A stretch of 64,000 nt of DNA from Strigamia acuminata. Lineage: Eukaryota; Arthropoda; Chilopoda; Geophilomorpha; Linotaeniidae. The stretch covers positions 6,267,575 through 6,331,574 of the forward strand of contig OX442324.1 of assembly GCA_949358305.1 (NCBI GenBank), read 5' to 3'. The stretch's first letter is position 1. The number at the start of each line of letters is the position of its first letter. Shown here piece after piece: positions 1 through 9,240 of this stretch. The notes below the pieces were generated by a model. That model saw only the letters and a list, made by a program, of their open reading frames with translations. It searched no databases and was not told the DNA's origin. The position numbers and the translations under genes are program-made.

Positions 1-155
1 ATAGTACTTGTATAGGCTTTTCTGTCAAGTCTATACACACAGAAAAGTCTGTGGGCATACACTTCTGTTAGCAGATGATCTTACTGTAAGAGTACTAAGC
101 TTAATTGTGGACTGTGCTCTACTACGTGGAAAAGTAGTTCTGTTTATTTTCAATG

Positions 156-1603
156 TGTGACGATGACTACCCGGGATAGGAATTAAGGCTAAAAGGACAA
201 GTGAAACTGCAGAGTGTAGTAAAGTGCAAAGAATGAAGCGTTTATGTTTCTCAAAACATAGAACATTTATTCAAGTCAAAATAAGTTATATAATAACTAT
301 GGCCGACAAAATGGCCAGTAAAATATGTGTGTAACTAACTATACAAACGAGTGGCTCAAAAAGCCCTAATAACGTTAACAGTTGTGTTCAGCCTTGAAAT
401 AAGAGTGTGTAAAGTTCTTATTTCGGGCGTAAAAGGTGTCGTCTGCAATCGGACTGATTGTCGTCTGCTTCGGTTGGTTCTGTGTAACCAAATTATCCGA
501 GGAATGCGGTTGTCTTTGCTGCATCGTCACAACTTTGGGTGACCATTGGTTTAAATATCTATTCGTAGATATTTACCAATTGGTCTATTTATGATTATCA
601 AAATAACCATAAATAAAAGTTACTCAAAGTTAGACTTCGAAACTCATGTTAAATTTACGAATAAATCCAAACATGCAAAGGTATGAATTGAGTTATTAAA
701 TTACAAATAATCTAATAACCAAACATAACTAAAAAAACCTGTATAAATAAAACGATTATGAAAAGACCCTGTCGATTCTGTTGCACCAAAGTACAACCAG
801 CCCAGAATTGAATCAATGGCGCTCACGTCAATCCAACACTAGGTTTGACCCTAATGTCTCGGCGGAAAAAGGAATTGAGCACGGCATAAAATGCACGTGC
901 CCCTACAACGGAATGTTGGCATGTAGTCAGGTAAAGGGTTTGAGCACGGCATTTTACTGCACGTGCCCCTACAACGGAATGTTGGCATGAAGTACGGAAA
1001 GGGTTTGAGCACGGAATTTAATGCACGTGCCCCTACAACGGAATGTTGGCATGAAGCGAAGCGAAGCGAAGCGTAGAATAAGGGCTCAAGTAGATATCAA
1101 ACAGAAACAAAAACAAGAGCGAGCTATTTCCGGTTTACACTGGAATATATGCTCAGTAGAAACAATGAGTTGACCATTGCTCCAATAGGAACACTGGTCA
1201 CTCAAAACTGTCCAATCCTAGTAAATAGGAAGTGGATACAGGGGACACAGTCTTCTACAAAGTCTGTCCCAGGAAGTGGATACGGAGGACACATTTGCAA
1301 TTAAGGCTATTGTCTTAATTCAAAGTGTATCTTCAAACACTGTGGGTGGTGAGGGGTGACTTAATCCTTTTGCCCAGGTGTTGTTATAATTTGTCCAAAT
1401 CATAACACAACTGGAGGAATAAAGACTCAACTATATCATACTAGTATGATATAATATCTAAGGATACCGTGGATTTATATAAAACCTTTAATTTTATATA
1501 AATATCACATAAATAACATGTATATTCGAATTTCCCGCCGAAATGGGAAATAGCGCCATCTATCGGTGAACTTGGGACTAAATATGACGTCATGACCGTC
1601 ACA
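156..1603 (-). repeat. 3' LTR of the gypsy-type element
   Basis: This 1448-bp repeat matches 9241-10688 over its whole length; I saw no difference when reading the two side by side. In element orientation (minus strand) it is the 3' LTR because pol ends on its right side and the polypurine tract abuts it. Its small open frames are the same in both copies and have no homology I recognise. The LTR is long for the group and contains an internal 65-bp tandem repeat. Confidence 0.95.
875..1056. repeat. Three 65-bp tandem repeats inside the LTR
   Basis: Repeat units start at 875, 940 and 1005, a strict 65-bp period. Each unit contains TTGAGCACGG, then TGCACGTGCCCC, then AACGGAATGTTGGCATG. Every unit therefore carries one palindromic CACGTG E-box. 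The third unit ends in a short GAAGC iteration. The same array is present in the other LTR at about 9960-10141. Tandem arrays in this position are often enhancer or transcription-factor-binding arrays in LTR elements; that role is inferred here. Confidence 0.85.
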
Positions 1604-2071
1604 AGTCCCCCTTAATTAGGCTGAAGTGCAAACACTTCGACTAATTCTCAAAAACAAACAAGTTCACCGGAAATCATCATTAATCTCAACTTTTATCGTA
1701 ACCGAAGATCAAACTAATTTTTCGAGAAAACTTACGATTGAATACGTGTCGGAACTCGAATCTCGGCAGATCTAGACGAAGGCAATGGTTGCGATTTGTC
1801 AAGTGAAGTGTCACGCTTTGAGTAATACGAAGGTGAGAAAAACTACTCTCTAACTAGGGGTCAACTCTAATTTCGAGGGATCTTCTCATTGGTTCGTAAT
1901 TACTCATCCTGGAATTTGTTATTAATTCACAGGGGTAGACACTTGTATGCAAATATTTACACGAGGATTAATTTAAATAAATAACTTCGTGGAAATCGAG
2001 TCACACAAAATTAAATTTAGTGAGTAATTTCGAAAAATTATTTACTAAGGCAATATATAAGTTCCAAAAAA
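1604..2071 (-). other. Polypurine tract and 3' untranslated part of the retrotransposon
   Basis: On the minus strand the bases directly before the 3' LTR read AAGGGGGACT (1604-1613), a purine-rich primer site for plus-strand DNA synthesis. The remaining 450 bp up to the pol stop codon hold no convincing open frame and no envelope-like sequence. Confidence 0.75.
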
Positions 2072-5000
2072 TCAGGGCGATTTCTTTTGATTTCTGACTT
2101 TTCTAATTCGAGGGGATTTTTCTTTAAATCCCGTCCAAGTTTTTTGACGTAATGATTTTAGCAATTGTACAAAATCGGTTACGTATTTAGGATTAGGTTT
2201 GGTAACACGTTTTGGCCTTTCGGCGGGTGTTTCCAATTTTCGTTTTTTACGAGATTTCTGAGGAACCTCGTCTTTACGACTCTCTATGGGAATTTCGGTT
2301 TCCATCGGGATATTTTCTTTTATTAATTTCTCGGAATTAGTAGCGTGTTCCTCCATCCATTTGGGGGTGGGATGAGGACCGCTTGTTCCTACTCTTTGGT
2401 CTATTGTCCATTCCTCGATCGGGTAGGAAGGGATGTAAGGCGACAAATCTTGGATATTCACTGATGGTTCCTTGGAACCATCAGAGATTTTCCTTAAAGC
2501 GTAAGCGCTACCGCCGCTGAGAACCGCCGTGATTTCCCACGGTCCGTTTCTCTTTTCGGCGAAACCTGCTGAGATTCCCTTATCTTTATTGGATAAGATG
2601 TGTGTTGCCTTCCATACTAAATCTCCAACAACAAAATCACAAATATAAAATTTATCTCTGTGAATTTTATCGTGTTTTTCATAATTCCGCTGTATTTTTC
2701 TATGCATTTCCTGGTGTGCTCTTTTGATCACTTCCAGAATGCTAAATACATAAGCTTCGGGGTTTTCTCTGTCGAACTTGATCGCATGTTTTATTATGCG
2801 AGGATCGAACGGCAAAGGAACAGTTCTTCCCGTGTTAAGTAACATCGGAGTTGTATTCGTCGCCTCGCTCTTGGTCGTGTGCATTGAAAAGGCGAAATGG
2901 TTTAAATATTTCGGCCAGTGGGAGTGCACATCGGAATAAATTGCCAATAACATTTTCAGGTCTCTATTGGCCCTTTCTGTAATGTTAGCGGCGGCGTGAT
3001 ACGGACTGACGTGAATAATGTCAATGTGGTTTCTTTTGCAGAATTCTTCAAAAACAGTGCTCACAAATTGTCTTCCATTATCAGATATAATCTTTTTGGG
3101 GTAGCCCCATCTGTGAAATACTTCACTTAGGCGATTGACAATGCATTCGCTAGAAGCTGTGGCTAGTGCGAACACTTCCACCCACTTCGTACAGTGATCA
3201 ATGACTACTAAGATCCATTGAAGCTGTGATCTACCCGCTGGTTTTGGTCCCATCAAGTCGATGCTGACCGTCTCCCAGGGGTTCGTCATGTTATGCGGCA
3301 CATAACCAGATCGTCTTTGTTGATGCTGGTTTGGCTTGTATTGCTGGCAATGAGGGCAGCTGCGCACGTAGTTGCGCACGTCTTTTCTCATTTTTGGCCA
3401 AAAATACATGAGCTTTGCTCGTTCTAGAGTTTTGCTCATACCTGCATGGCCAGTGAGTGGGTGACCATGACAGGCAAACAACGCTCGTTTGACTAAAACA
3501 CGTGGAATCACGGCTTTAAAACCATTTCCCGAGTCGTTGAGTTCTTCTTCGTAAGTTGGACAGAAGTAGATGAGCATTTGACCGCCATCTTCTTCTTCTT
3601 CGTCCAAACTATATCTTTGGGTAATATTTAACCAATATTCATCGGTAATTTCCTTTTTCTGTTCATCTGTGGCTTTCAGATAAACTAGAATTTTACTACA
3701 CTCCTGATCTTTCAACTGCGCGTCAATGATTTCACGACGAGTTGGAGGAGCTTCTTTTAAAACATCAGTTAGTGCACTGTAAAGAGTTGCATTTTTGTTT
3801 TTGCAACAATTATCAGTATCCTCCCCCTTTTCTCCAGAAATAGCCGATACGTCAGCATTGGCTGCTTCTGGAAAATCGTCAAAATGAACGTGTAAATTCG
3901 AGAATGTCGCACAACGTTTGTCGGAAGGTTTTAGACACAAGTGTCTATTTCCTGTCCAATTTGGGAAAAATTGGGTGATCTCCTCCGGCTCTAGGTAGTC
4001 ATCCGCTGGAGTATCCAGTGCTGACAACGGAGCACGTGAAAGAGCGTCGGCTACTTGATTTAAAGCGCCTCGACGAAATTCGATTTTGAACGCGCCGCAC
4101 TGAATGCGCACGGCCCATCGACCAAATCGACCCGATGGTTCCGGTGTGCTCATTAGCCATTTTAAAGCCTGAGCATCCGATTCTAGGGTGAAGGTAGTGT
4201 ATTCTAGGTAGGGGCGAAACTTGTCGACTGCCCATACCACCGCCAAACACTCTAACTCCGGGGTAGAATAACGTTCTTCTGCTCCTCTCAAAACTCGGCT
4301 GGCGTAAGCAACCGGTTTTGGGTGTAAAACCATTTTTTGCTTTTTGGCGTCAAATACCTCAACGTCTTGGCAAAGGACGGCACCGAGACCGTCGTGGGAC
4401 GCGTCGGTCAAGACAACGAATTGTTTAGTCATGTCCGGCATATGTAATGCTTGGTCTTTGTCGCATAAAATGTCTTTTATGCGCTCAAAAGCGTCTTCTT
4501 GTGCCTTTCCCCAAACGAATTTTGCGGAATCGTGCATTATACTAGTTAATGGACGAGCTATAGTCGCATGGTGCGGAATAAATTTTCGAAAAAAGTTAGA
4601 CAGTCCATGAAAGCGTTGAATATCCTTAGAGCAGGTAGGAGTTGGAAATTTCCTAACTGCTGACGTCTTATCTGGGTCGGGCAATAATCCCTCAGAGGTA
4701 ATATAATGCCCGAGAAATTTCAAGGCGGTCCGTCCAAACTTGGATTTGGCCTTATTAATAGTTAAATTGGCCTTATCCAGTTTTTCCAGGACGTCCTTAA
4801 CATGTTCTAAATGTTTTTTCCAACTAGTTGAAAAAATAATAATATCGTCGAGATAGACTAACGCATGATTGTAAAGTGCTTCGCCCATTACTCCACTCAT
4901 TAAATGTTGAAACGAAGAGGGTGCGTTGCACAAACCAAAGGGCATTCTTTTAAATTGGAATTTCCCTTTGGGCGTGTAAAATGCTGTTTTACTTTTATCC

Positions 5001-6340
5001 TCCTCTGCCATTTCCATCTGATGGTAACCTTGAGTCAGGTCCAGAGAAGTAAAATATTTTGCTTTGTTAGTATTATGGATTAACAGATCAATGCTTGGCA
5101 TCTGGATCGTGTCAATTACCGTAATATTATTTAGCCATCTGTAATCGATGCACAGTCGATAAGTCCCGTTAGGCTTAGCGACTATCACCGGGTGACTGAT
5201 GTAGGGACCGGTAGAGGGCTCAATTAGGCCCTCTGCTTCAAGTTCCTCTACGAGCTCTGTCATAATCGCCTTCTTGGCCGGATTATACATTCTATATGGC
5301 TGCAATTTCCATTTAGCACCTTCTTTGAACTTGATGCTATGTTTTGCAACGTTGGTGCAGCCAACCTTGTCACGAAAGGCATTTTGAACACTCAAAATTA
5401 CCTGTCGTAATTTCTCTTTATTCTCGTCGGAGCTGTCGCAATCTGCCACTAGTCTCTCCGCCCAATCAGCTGGGGTGTGAGTTTCGTCCCCCTTAGCATC
5501 AATTGCGCGGAGTCTTGCTAGACTGCAGTTCAACTCCGTGGTTTCATAAGGAGCAGTCCAACCAGGCATAAAATCACAAGTGAAGACAGCCCGGAGTGGA
5601 TTTAAATTTATTCCAGTCCTTCTCATGAAGTTGTGGCCAAGAATTAGGCCACACACATTCTTTTCGAGAATTATGAAATTAGTCGGGGTCATTTTAGTTT
5701 TGTTAGCCCAATTGACACAAAGTGTCACTTGACCTAACGGCTTGTGGTCGATTCCTACGGCACAAACACGCATTCCTTTTGGACATTCTTGGATGAATTC
5801 CACTGGAATCTCGGTGTTTGACAGTAGTTGAATCCCAATAAAGCATTGGGTCGCCCCCGAATCCATTAGAGCATTATAATTTAATCCTCCAATATTTATG
5901 TTCATTCGAGGATCGTCGATGAAACGAGTAGCTGATTTACTGTCGTAAACTTTGCTAATTTTTTCAACTCTATCTTTGGGGACAAAAATCTTGCCAAGTT
6001 GGGATCTTTTAATTTTTCCAAACTTATTCTTGATTTTATATTTATTCCAATTTCCGTGAAAAATGGATAAATTTTCGAGTTGATTCGTCATCGAGTCTAT
6101 TCCTTCGTTCACTCCACCAGTAGAACTCGTGGCTTGAACGAGAGTCGGAATCAAATCAAAATCAATCTCCATATCAAGTGGGTCGAGTGAATTTTTTGAA
6201 TCACTCAAGTATGGTATTGTTAACCCCTTTGTTAAAAGTTTGGGTTGTTCTAACGATACCGCATCGATAGCCTTATCCAGCGAAATAAAAGGTTTAATCG
6301 GGGGTTGAGAAATCGTGTCAACCCCCTGAATTAGTTTTTT
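2072..6340 (-). CDS. pol: Pol polyprotein: protease, RT, RNase H, integrase (gypsy type)
   Basis: Residue numbers count from a TTG codon at 6208, not a real start. The frame is open upstream to 6340, just after an in-frame TAA, and overlaps gag by about 10 bases in the -1 frame, so Pol is probably made as a Gag-Pol frameshift product. The first internal ATG is 12 codons after the TTG. Aspartic protease DSGAT lies near residue 116. Reverse transcriptase has LDLTQGYHQ near 390 and YLDD at 452. RNase H starts with TDASHDG near 601. Integrase has an HHCC zinc finger (about 914-954) and catalytic D984, D1043 and E1078, a DD35E spacing. No chromodomain is evident in the lysine-rich tail. All key catalytic residues are present and the frame is unbroken. 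Confidence 0.95.
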   Translation of the reverse strand, partial: KKLIQGVDTISQPPIKPFISLDKAIDAVSLEQPKLLTKGLTIPYLSDSKNSLDPLDMEIDFDLIPTLVQATSSTGGVNEGIDSMTNQLENLSIFHGNWNKYKIKNKFGKIKRSQLGKIFVPKDRVEKISKVYDSKSATRFIDDPRMNINIGGLNYNALMDSGATQCFIGIQLLSNTEIPVEFIQECPKGMRVCAVGIDHKPLGQVTLCVNWANKTKMTPTNFIILEKNVCGLILGHNFMRRTGINLNPLRAVFTCDFMPGWTAPYETTELNCSLARLRAIDAKGDETHTPADWAERLVADCDSSDENKEKLRQVILSVQNAFRDKVGCTNVAKHSIKFKEGAKWKLQPYRMYNPAKKAIMTELVEELEAEGLIEPSTGPYISHPVIVAKPNGTYRLCIDYRWLNNITVIDTIQMPSIDLLIHNTNKAKYFTSLDLTQGYHQMEMAEEDKSKTAFYTPKGKFQFKRMPFGLCNAPSSFQHLMSGVMGEALYNHALVYLDDIIIFSTSWKKHLEHVKDVLEKLDKANLTINKAKSKFGRTALKFLGHYITSEGLLPDPDKTSAVRKFPTPTCSKDIQRFHGLSNFFRKFIPHHATIARPLTSIMHDSAKFVWGKAQEDAFERIKDILCDKDQALHMPDMTKQFVVLTDASHDGLGAVLCQDVEVFDAKKQKMVLHPKPVAYASRVLRGAEERYSTPELECLAVVWAVDKFRPYLEYTTFTLESDAQALKWLMSTPEPSGRFGRWAVRIQCGAFKIEFRRGALNQVADALSRAPLSALDTPADDYLEPEEITQFFPNWTGNRHLCLKPSDKRCATFSNLHVHFDDFPEAANADVSAISGEKGEDTDNCCKNKNATLYSALTDVLKEAPPTRREIIDAQLKDQECSKILVYLKATDEQKKEITDEYWLNITQRYSLDEEEEDGGQMLIYFCPTYEEELNDSGNGFKAVIPRVLVKRALFACHGHPLTGHAGMSKTLERAKLMYFWPKMRKDVRNYVRSCPHCQQYKPNQHQQRRSGYVPHNMTNPWETVSIDLMGPKPAGRSQLQWILVVIDHCTKWVEVFALATASSECIVNRLSEVFHRWGYPKKIISDNGRQFVSTVFEEFCKRNHIDIIHVSPYHAAANITERANRDLKMLLAIYSDVHSHWPKYLNHFAFSMHTTKSEATNTTPMLLNTGRTVPLPFDPRIIKHAIKFDRENPEAYVFSILEVIKRAHQEMHRKIQRNYEKHDKIHRDKFYICDFVVGDLVWKATHILSNKDKGISAGFAEKRNGPWEITAVLSGGSAYALRKISDGSKEPSVNIQDLSPYIPSYPIEEWTIDQRVGTSGPHPTPKWMEEHATNSEKLIKENIPMETEIPIESRKDEVPQKSRKKRKLETPAERPKRVTKPNPKYVTDFVQLLKSLRQKTWTGFKEKSPRIRKVRNQKKSP
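6300..6340 (-). promoter_or_regulatory. Programmed -1 ribosomal frameshift signal between gag and pol
   Basis: Read on the minus strand, the heptamer A-AAA-AAC (6340-6334) sits in the gag frame directly before the gag stop TAA (6333-6331). After a 7-nt spacer comes a perfect 9-bp stem, GGGGGTTGA (6326-6318) pairing with TCAACCCCC (6308-6300), closed by a 9-nt loop. Slippage by -1 moves ribosomes exactly into the pol frame. Heptamer, spacer and stem all fit the canonical retroviral arrangement. Five loop bases (ACGAT) could also pair with ATCGT near 6254-6258 as a pseudoknot, which is weaker. Confidence 0.9.
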
Positions 6341-8439
6341 TTATCTTCACTAGGAGTGGGAACTGGGGCAGTCGCAGCTTTAAGATGTGATTTAAATAAA
6401 TCCGTCATCGTTGCTTGAAAGTCTGCGAGCTTCGCGTCAAGTTTTTGATCGAGAAACTCGGCCGTTACCCAGTTGGGTTTGGGTCTTTTAGACAGGTCAA
6501 GTGTTGAAGAGGGGTTAAAGCGCTTGTTGGAGTCGCTTTTTCCCCCATTTCCTTCTTTTAATTTGTTGGCGAGCTTGAGACAATTTCTTTTTATGTGTCC
6601 CGGCTCGTGACAATAGTAGCACTTTCCAGTAGTGCTTTCAAAATGAGCTGCGAACATTCTCTCCATTGAACTCTCCTCGACTTCACCGTCGGTGTCGTCG
6701 GAGTCTTGTTCATTCGAGTTTTCTTCTTCCGTGTGAGTAGCACGAAAAGAAGTTTTGCTTGGAAATAGTTTTGATTCCTTGTTGTTTTTAGCAACAGAGG
6801 GAGTCTCACCATTGTCACATTCGAGTTCCGCAGCAAGTTGAGTTGCGTTCTCGAACCTGCAGCGATGTGTACCGACATATTGAAGTATGTCGTCCACTGT
6901 ACAATCTCCGTAGAGTCCGTGCGTCATTAAAAGTGAGAAACTCTCTTGGTTAATGTTTTTAAACAAACTGGTGGTACCTGCCATGTCGCCAGGCGGTATT
7001 TTCCCTTGTTCCTGCGTGAACCGCAGGAGGAAACAATACAGTGATTCGTCACTGCGTTGTTTCACATTGTCGAGTCGTCTCGCTCGAGTGAGCGGGACCA
7101 GATCGAATCTCTTTACAAACATTCTTTCGAAAGTCTTCCAATTCGAGAATTGGTGGTTATTTTGATGGAACCATTTTTGGGCATGGCCCAATAAATGCCC
7201 GGGTACATCTTGATGTACCATGTCATCCAGTGGCACTCCTCTACCGAGCGCGGCTGCTTTCACGATTTCTAAAAATCGAGCAACCTCTTTTTGGTTCCCG
7301 TCGAAAATCGGAATTTCCAAGCTTTTTCCAGATTGTCGATTTTGGTTTTGATGATTACGGCTCTGACCAGATAATCCTTGAATTATCTGTCTCAGGCTGT
7401 CGTTAGATAAAGGTGGCGCAGAATTATTCGAAGAAAAATCCTGACTCATTCTCGGTGAATGGCTTCGCCGAAAATGATTTCGATTGTTTCGATCGTTTTG
7501 ATCGTTTCGATCATTCCGATCGTACTGGTTATTTCGATCACTCCGATCGTTCTGATAATTTCGATTATCTTCCTCGTTCTGATCGTTACGATCATAACGT
7601 GGGGGATAAAAATTATTACGCCCACCTCGAGAGTGAGGGCCGTAATTATCTCTTCCTCGATGATTATAATTAAAATTATCATCATCAAAATCGTTATAAT
7701 TATTATTATTACGATCATTGAAATTGTTTCGAACCGGAGAAACGTCACGTGAACGATTTGAGCGCGAGGGGGAAATTCGCGTAGAATTTCCTCGTCGTGG
7801 GGAATTTTCTCGTCGTGGACTTAACCTTCTGCGATAAAAGTTAGGTGAGCGCAGTTCGGGTTGAGGAGTTCGAGTATTTCTTAACCCATTATCTTCACGG
7901 CCGTCGGGAAACGGATCACGCCAAGGCGGGGTGCGTTTGCTTTGTTCCCGCTGGCGTCGTGAAGTGGGAGACGCTGAACGTCTCCTTTCCGGCGTTGCAG
8001 GTCCGATCCGATCGATTTCTCGTTCTTGACGCGAACTGCTACGCGGTGGTGGATTCGGCTCAGAATTTTCCGCTGCGAACAACGGAGCTTCTTCGCGCGG
8101 CCTCGATCTAGCCGCTTCGGGATCTGGATTCCTATCACGCTGGTACGTGTTAGGAAGCGTTCCCCGGCTAGTCTGCCTATTTACCACTATCACTTCGGGT
8201 GAAAGTGGTTGAGGAGGCGGGCGTCCACGGCAATTCTCCGTGAAGCGCCTCGCTTCTCCCACTGAGGAAAATTGTGTCATATTTAACTGATAGTGACGAC
8301 AAAATACTTCGAGCTCATCAGGTATGGGTAAATGTTCGGTCCTGAGGGAGTTTGGATTCGAGCGTTCGATAGGCCGATCGCCGTCTCTACTGCCCCCGTG
8401 CACTGAGCCGAACAACACCATAGACTGATCGCGTGGCAT
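6331..8439 (-). CDS. gag: Gag polyprotein with CCHC zinc knuckle
   Basis: A 702-codon frame starts at a true ATG (8437-8439) and ends at TAA 6331-6333. The N-terminal half is rich in Arg, Ser, Pro and then Asn/Asp/Arg repeats (disordered, basic). A capsid-like region of the retrotransposon Gag type follows, with W and F residues typical of the family and the stretch RFTQEQG. A nucleocapsid zinc knuckle CYYCHEPGHIKRNC lies near residue 608. The C-terminal 95 residues are Lys-rich and end at the frameshift heptamer. The low-complexity middle makes open frames in other phases on both strands around 7400-7750; these are shadows. Confidence 0.93.
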   Translation of the reverse strand: MPRDQSMVLFGSVHGGSRDGDRPIERSNPNSLRTEHLPIPDELEVFCRHYQLNMTQFSSVGEARRFTENCRGRPPPQPLSPEVIVVNRQTSRGTLPNTYQRDRNPDPEAARSRPREEAPLFAAENSEPNPPPRSSSRQEREIDRIGPATPERRRSASPTSRRQREQSKRTPPWRDPFPDGREDNGLRNTRTPQPELRSPNFYRRRLSPRRENSPRRGNSTRISPSRSNRSRDVSPVRNNFNDRNNNNYNDFDDDNFNYNHRGRDNYGPHSRGGRNNFYPPRYDRNDQNEEDNRNYQNDRSDRNNQYDRNDRNDQNDRNNRNHFRRSHSPRMSQDFSSNNSAPPLSNDSLRQIIQGLSGQSRNHQNQNRQSGKSLEIPIFDGNQKEVARFLEIVKAAALGRGVPLDDMVHQDVPGHLLGHAQKWFHQNNHQFSNWKTFERMFVKRFDLVPLTRARRLDNVKQRSDESLYCFLLRFTQEQGKIPPGDMAGTTSLFKNINQESFSLLMTHGLYGDCTVDDILQYVGTHRCRFENATQLAAELECDNGETPSVAKNNKESKLFPSKTSFRATHTEEENSNEQDSDDTDGEVEESSMERMFAAHFESTTGKCYYCHEPGHIKRNCLKLANKLKEGNGGKSDSNKRFNPSSTLDLSKRPKPNWVTAEFLDQKLDAKLADFQATMTDLFKSHLKAATAPVPTPSEDKKN

Positions 8440-9219
8440 GGAGAAGGATACACTGAAGGAAAATAAGTCGGAAAACTAGTAAAGCCTTTTTTAACACTCG
8501 AAGAATATTCTAGTTCTTCTTAAAACGCAATTTGTACACTTGTACAAGAAGTGAAATACACTTTTAAATCCCACAAAAGAATAAAAGTTAAACTACGCGT
8601 TTTTTCAACGAAAAATACGCTTAAATTAAACTAATAACGGAAATATTTCCTACCTTTTCGCGATCTGAAGTGGCTACGGGCACAAATGGTCTGGTCTCGG
8701 TCAAAACTGGTCGGCAAAACGGTCAAGAAGTGGTTCGAAATGGCACTGGTTCAATGTCACGTCAGGTTGGTCAAGCTGTTGGAAAGCAAGTGAGAACTTG
8801 GCACTTTTGCTTTCTTGAATCCTTTGTCCAAATGGTCAATCGTGATTGGAAAATTGAGAAATACCTGCGGAGTTTAGTCCCAGATATTTCTATAATCCAA
8901 AAGTGATGTGACCTCCTTCGAATGGCATTGTTCCTGGCTCAAATCTCACATTCTTGCCCTGCTTTGGATTATTTCAACAGTTTTAACCTTCCAGTGAAAG
9001 AATAAAACTTAGAAAAAATAAGCAAAAAATTCTCTTTGAAATATTTTTCAGAAAAAAAAAAAAAAAAAAATATACAAACAGATTTTTCACGAGAAATCCA
9101 AAATTTATTAGTTAGATTTTTGTACAAAAAATAACTTAGAAAAATTTTCATTTTTCAAATTTTCAAATTTTGGTAAAATTGCACTTTTTAAACTCAGAGT
9201 TCACTTTAAAATTGCAACC
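8440..9219 (-). other. 5' leader of the retrotransposon
   Basis: About 780 bp lie between the primer-binding site and the gag ATG. The stretch is AT-rich, holds a run of 18 A on the plus strand (about 9053-9070) and has no recognisable gene. It presumably carries packaging signals, which I cannot identify from sequence alone. Confidence 0.6.
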
Positions 9220-9238
9220 AATCTCGGTAGAACCTCCA
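9220..9238 (-). other. Primer-binding site matching tRNA-Gln
   Basis: The plus strand here reads AATCTCGGTAGAACCTCCA, which is the 3' end expected of an insect tRNA-Gln (T-arm, acceptor strand, CCA). The minus strand is therefore complementary to that tRNA over 19 nt. It lies 2 nt inside the 5' LTR. The match includes the CCA, which is not genome-encoded, so this is a primer site and not a tRNA gene. Confidence 0.8.
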
Positions 9239-9240
9239 CG

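Noticed and set aside
351-990. Identical small open frames (63 and 69 codons) in both LTRs
   Set aside because: They are identical only because the LTRs are copies; the sequences have no domain, and the second is just the 65-bp repeat translated.
6208-6208. Pol start at 6208
   Set aside because: The codon is TTG; the frame stays open to 6340 and a frameshift signal explains entry, so no independent start is needed.
7413-7752. Open frames on both strands over the gag middle
   Set aside because: They are Ile/Val or Asp/Arg repeats created by the low-complexity Asn-Asp-Arg coding region of gag.
9220-9238. Possible tRNA-Gln gene
   Set aside because: Only the 3' 19 nt including CCA are present, placed beside an LTR; this is the primer-binding site.
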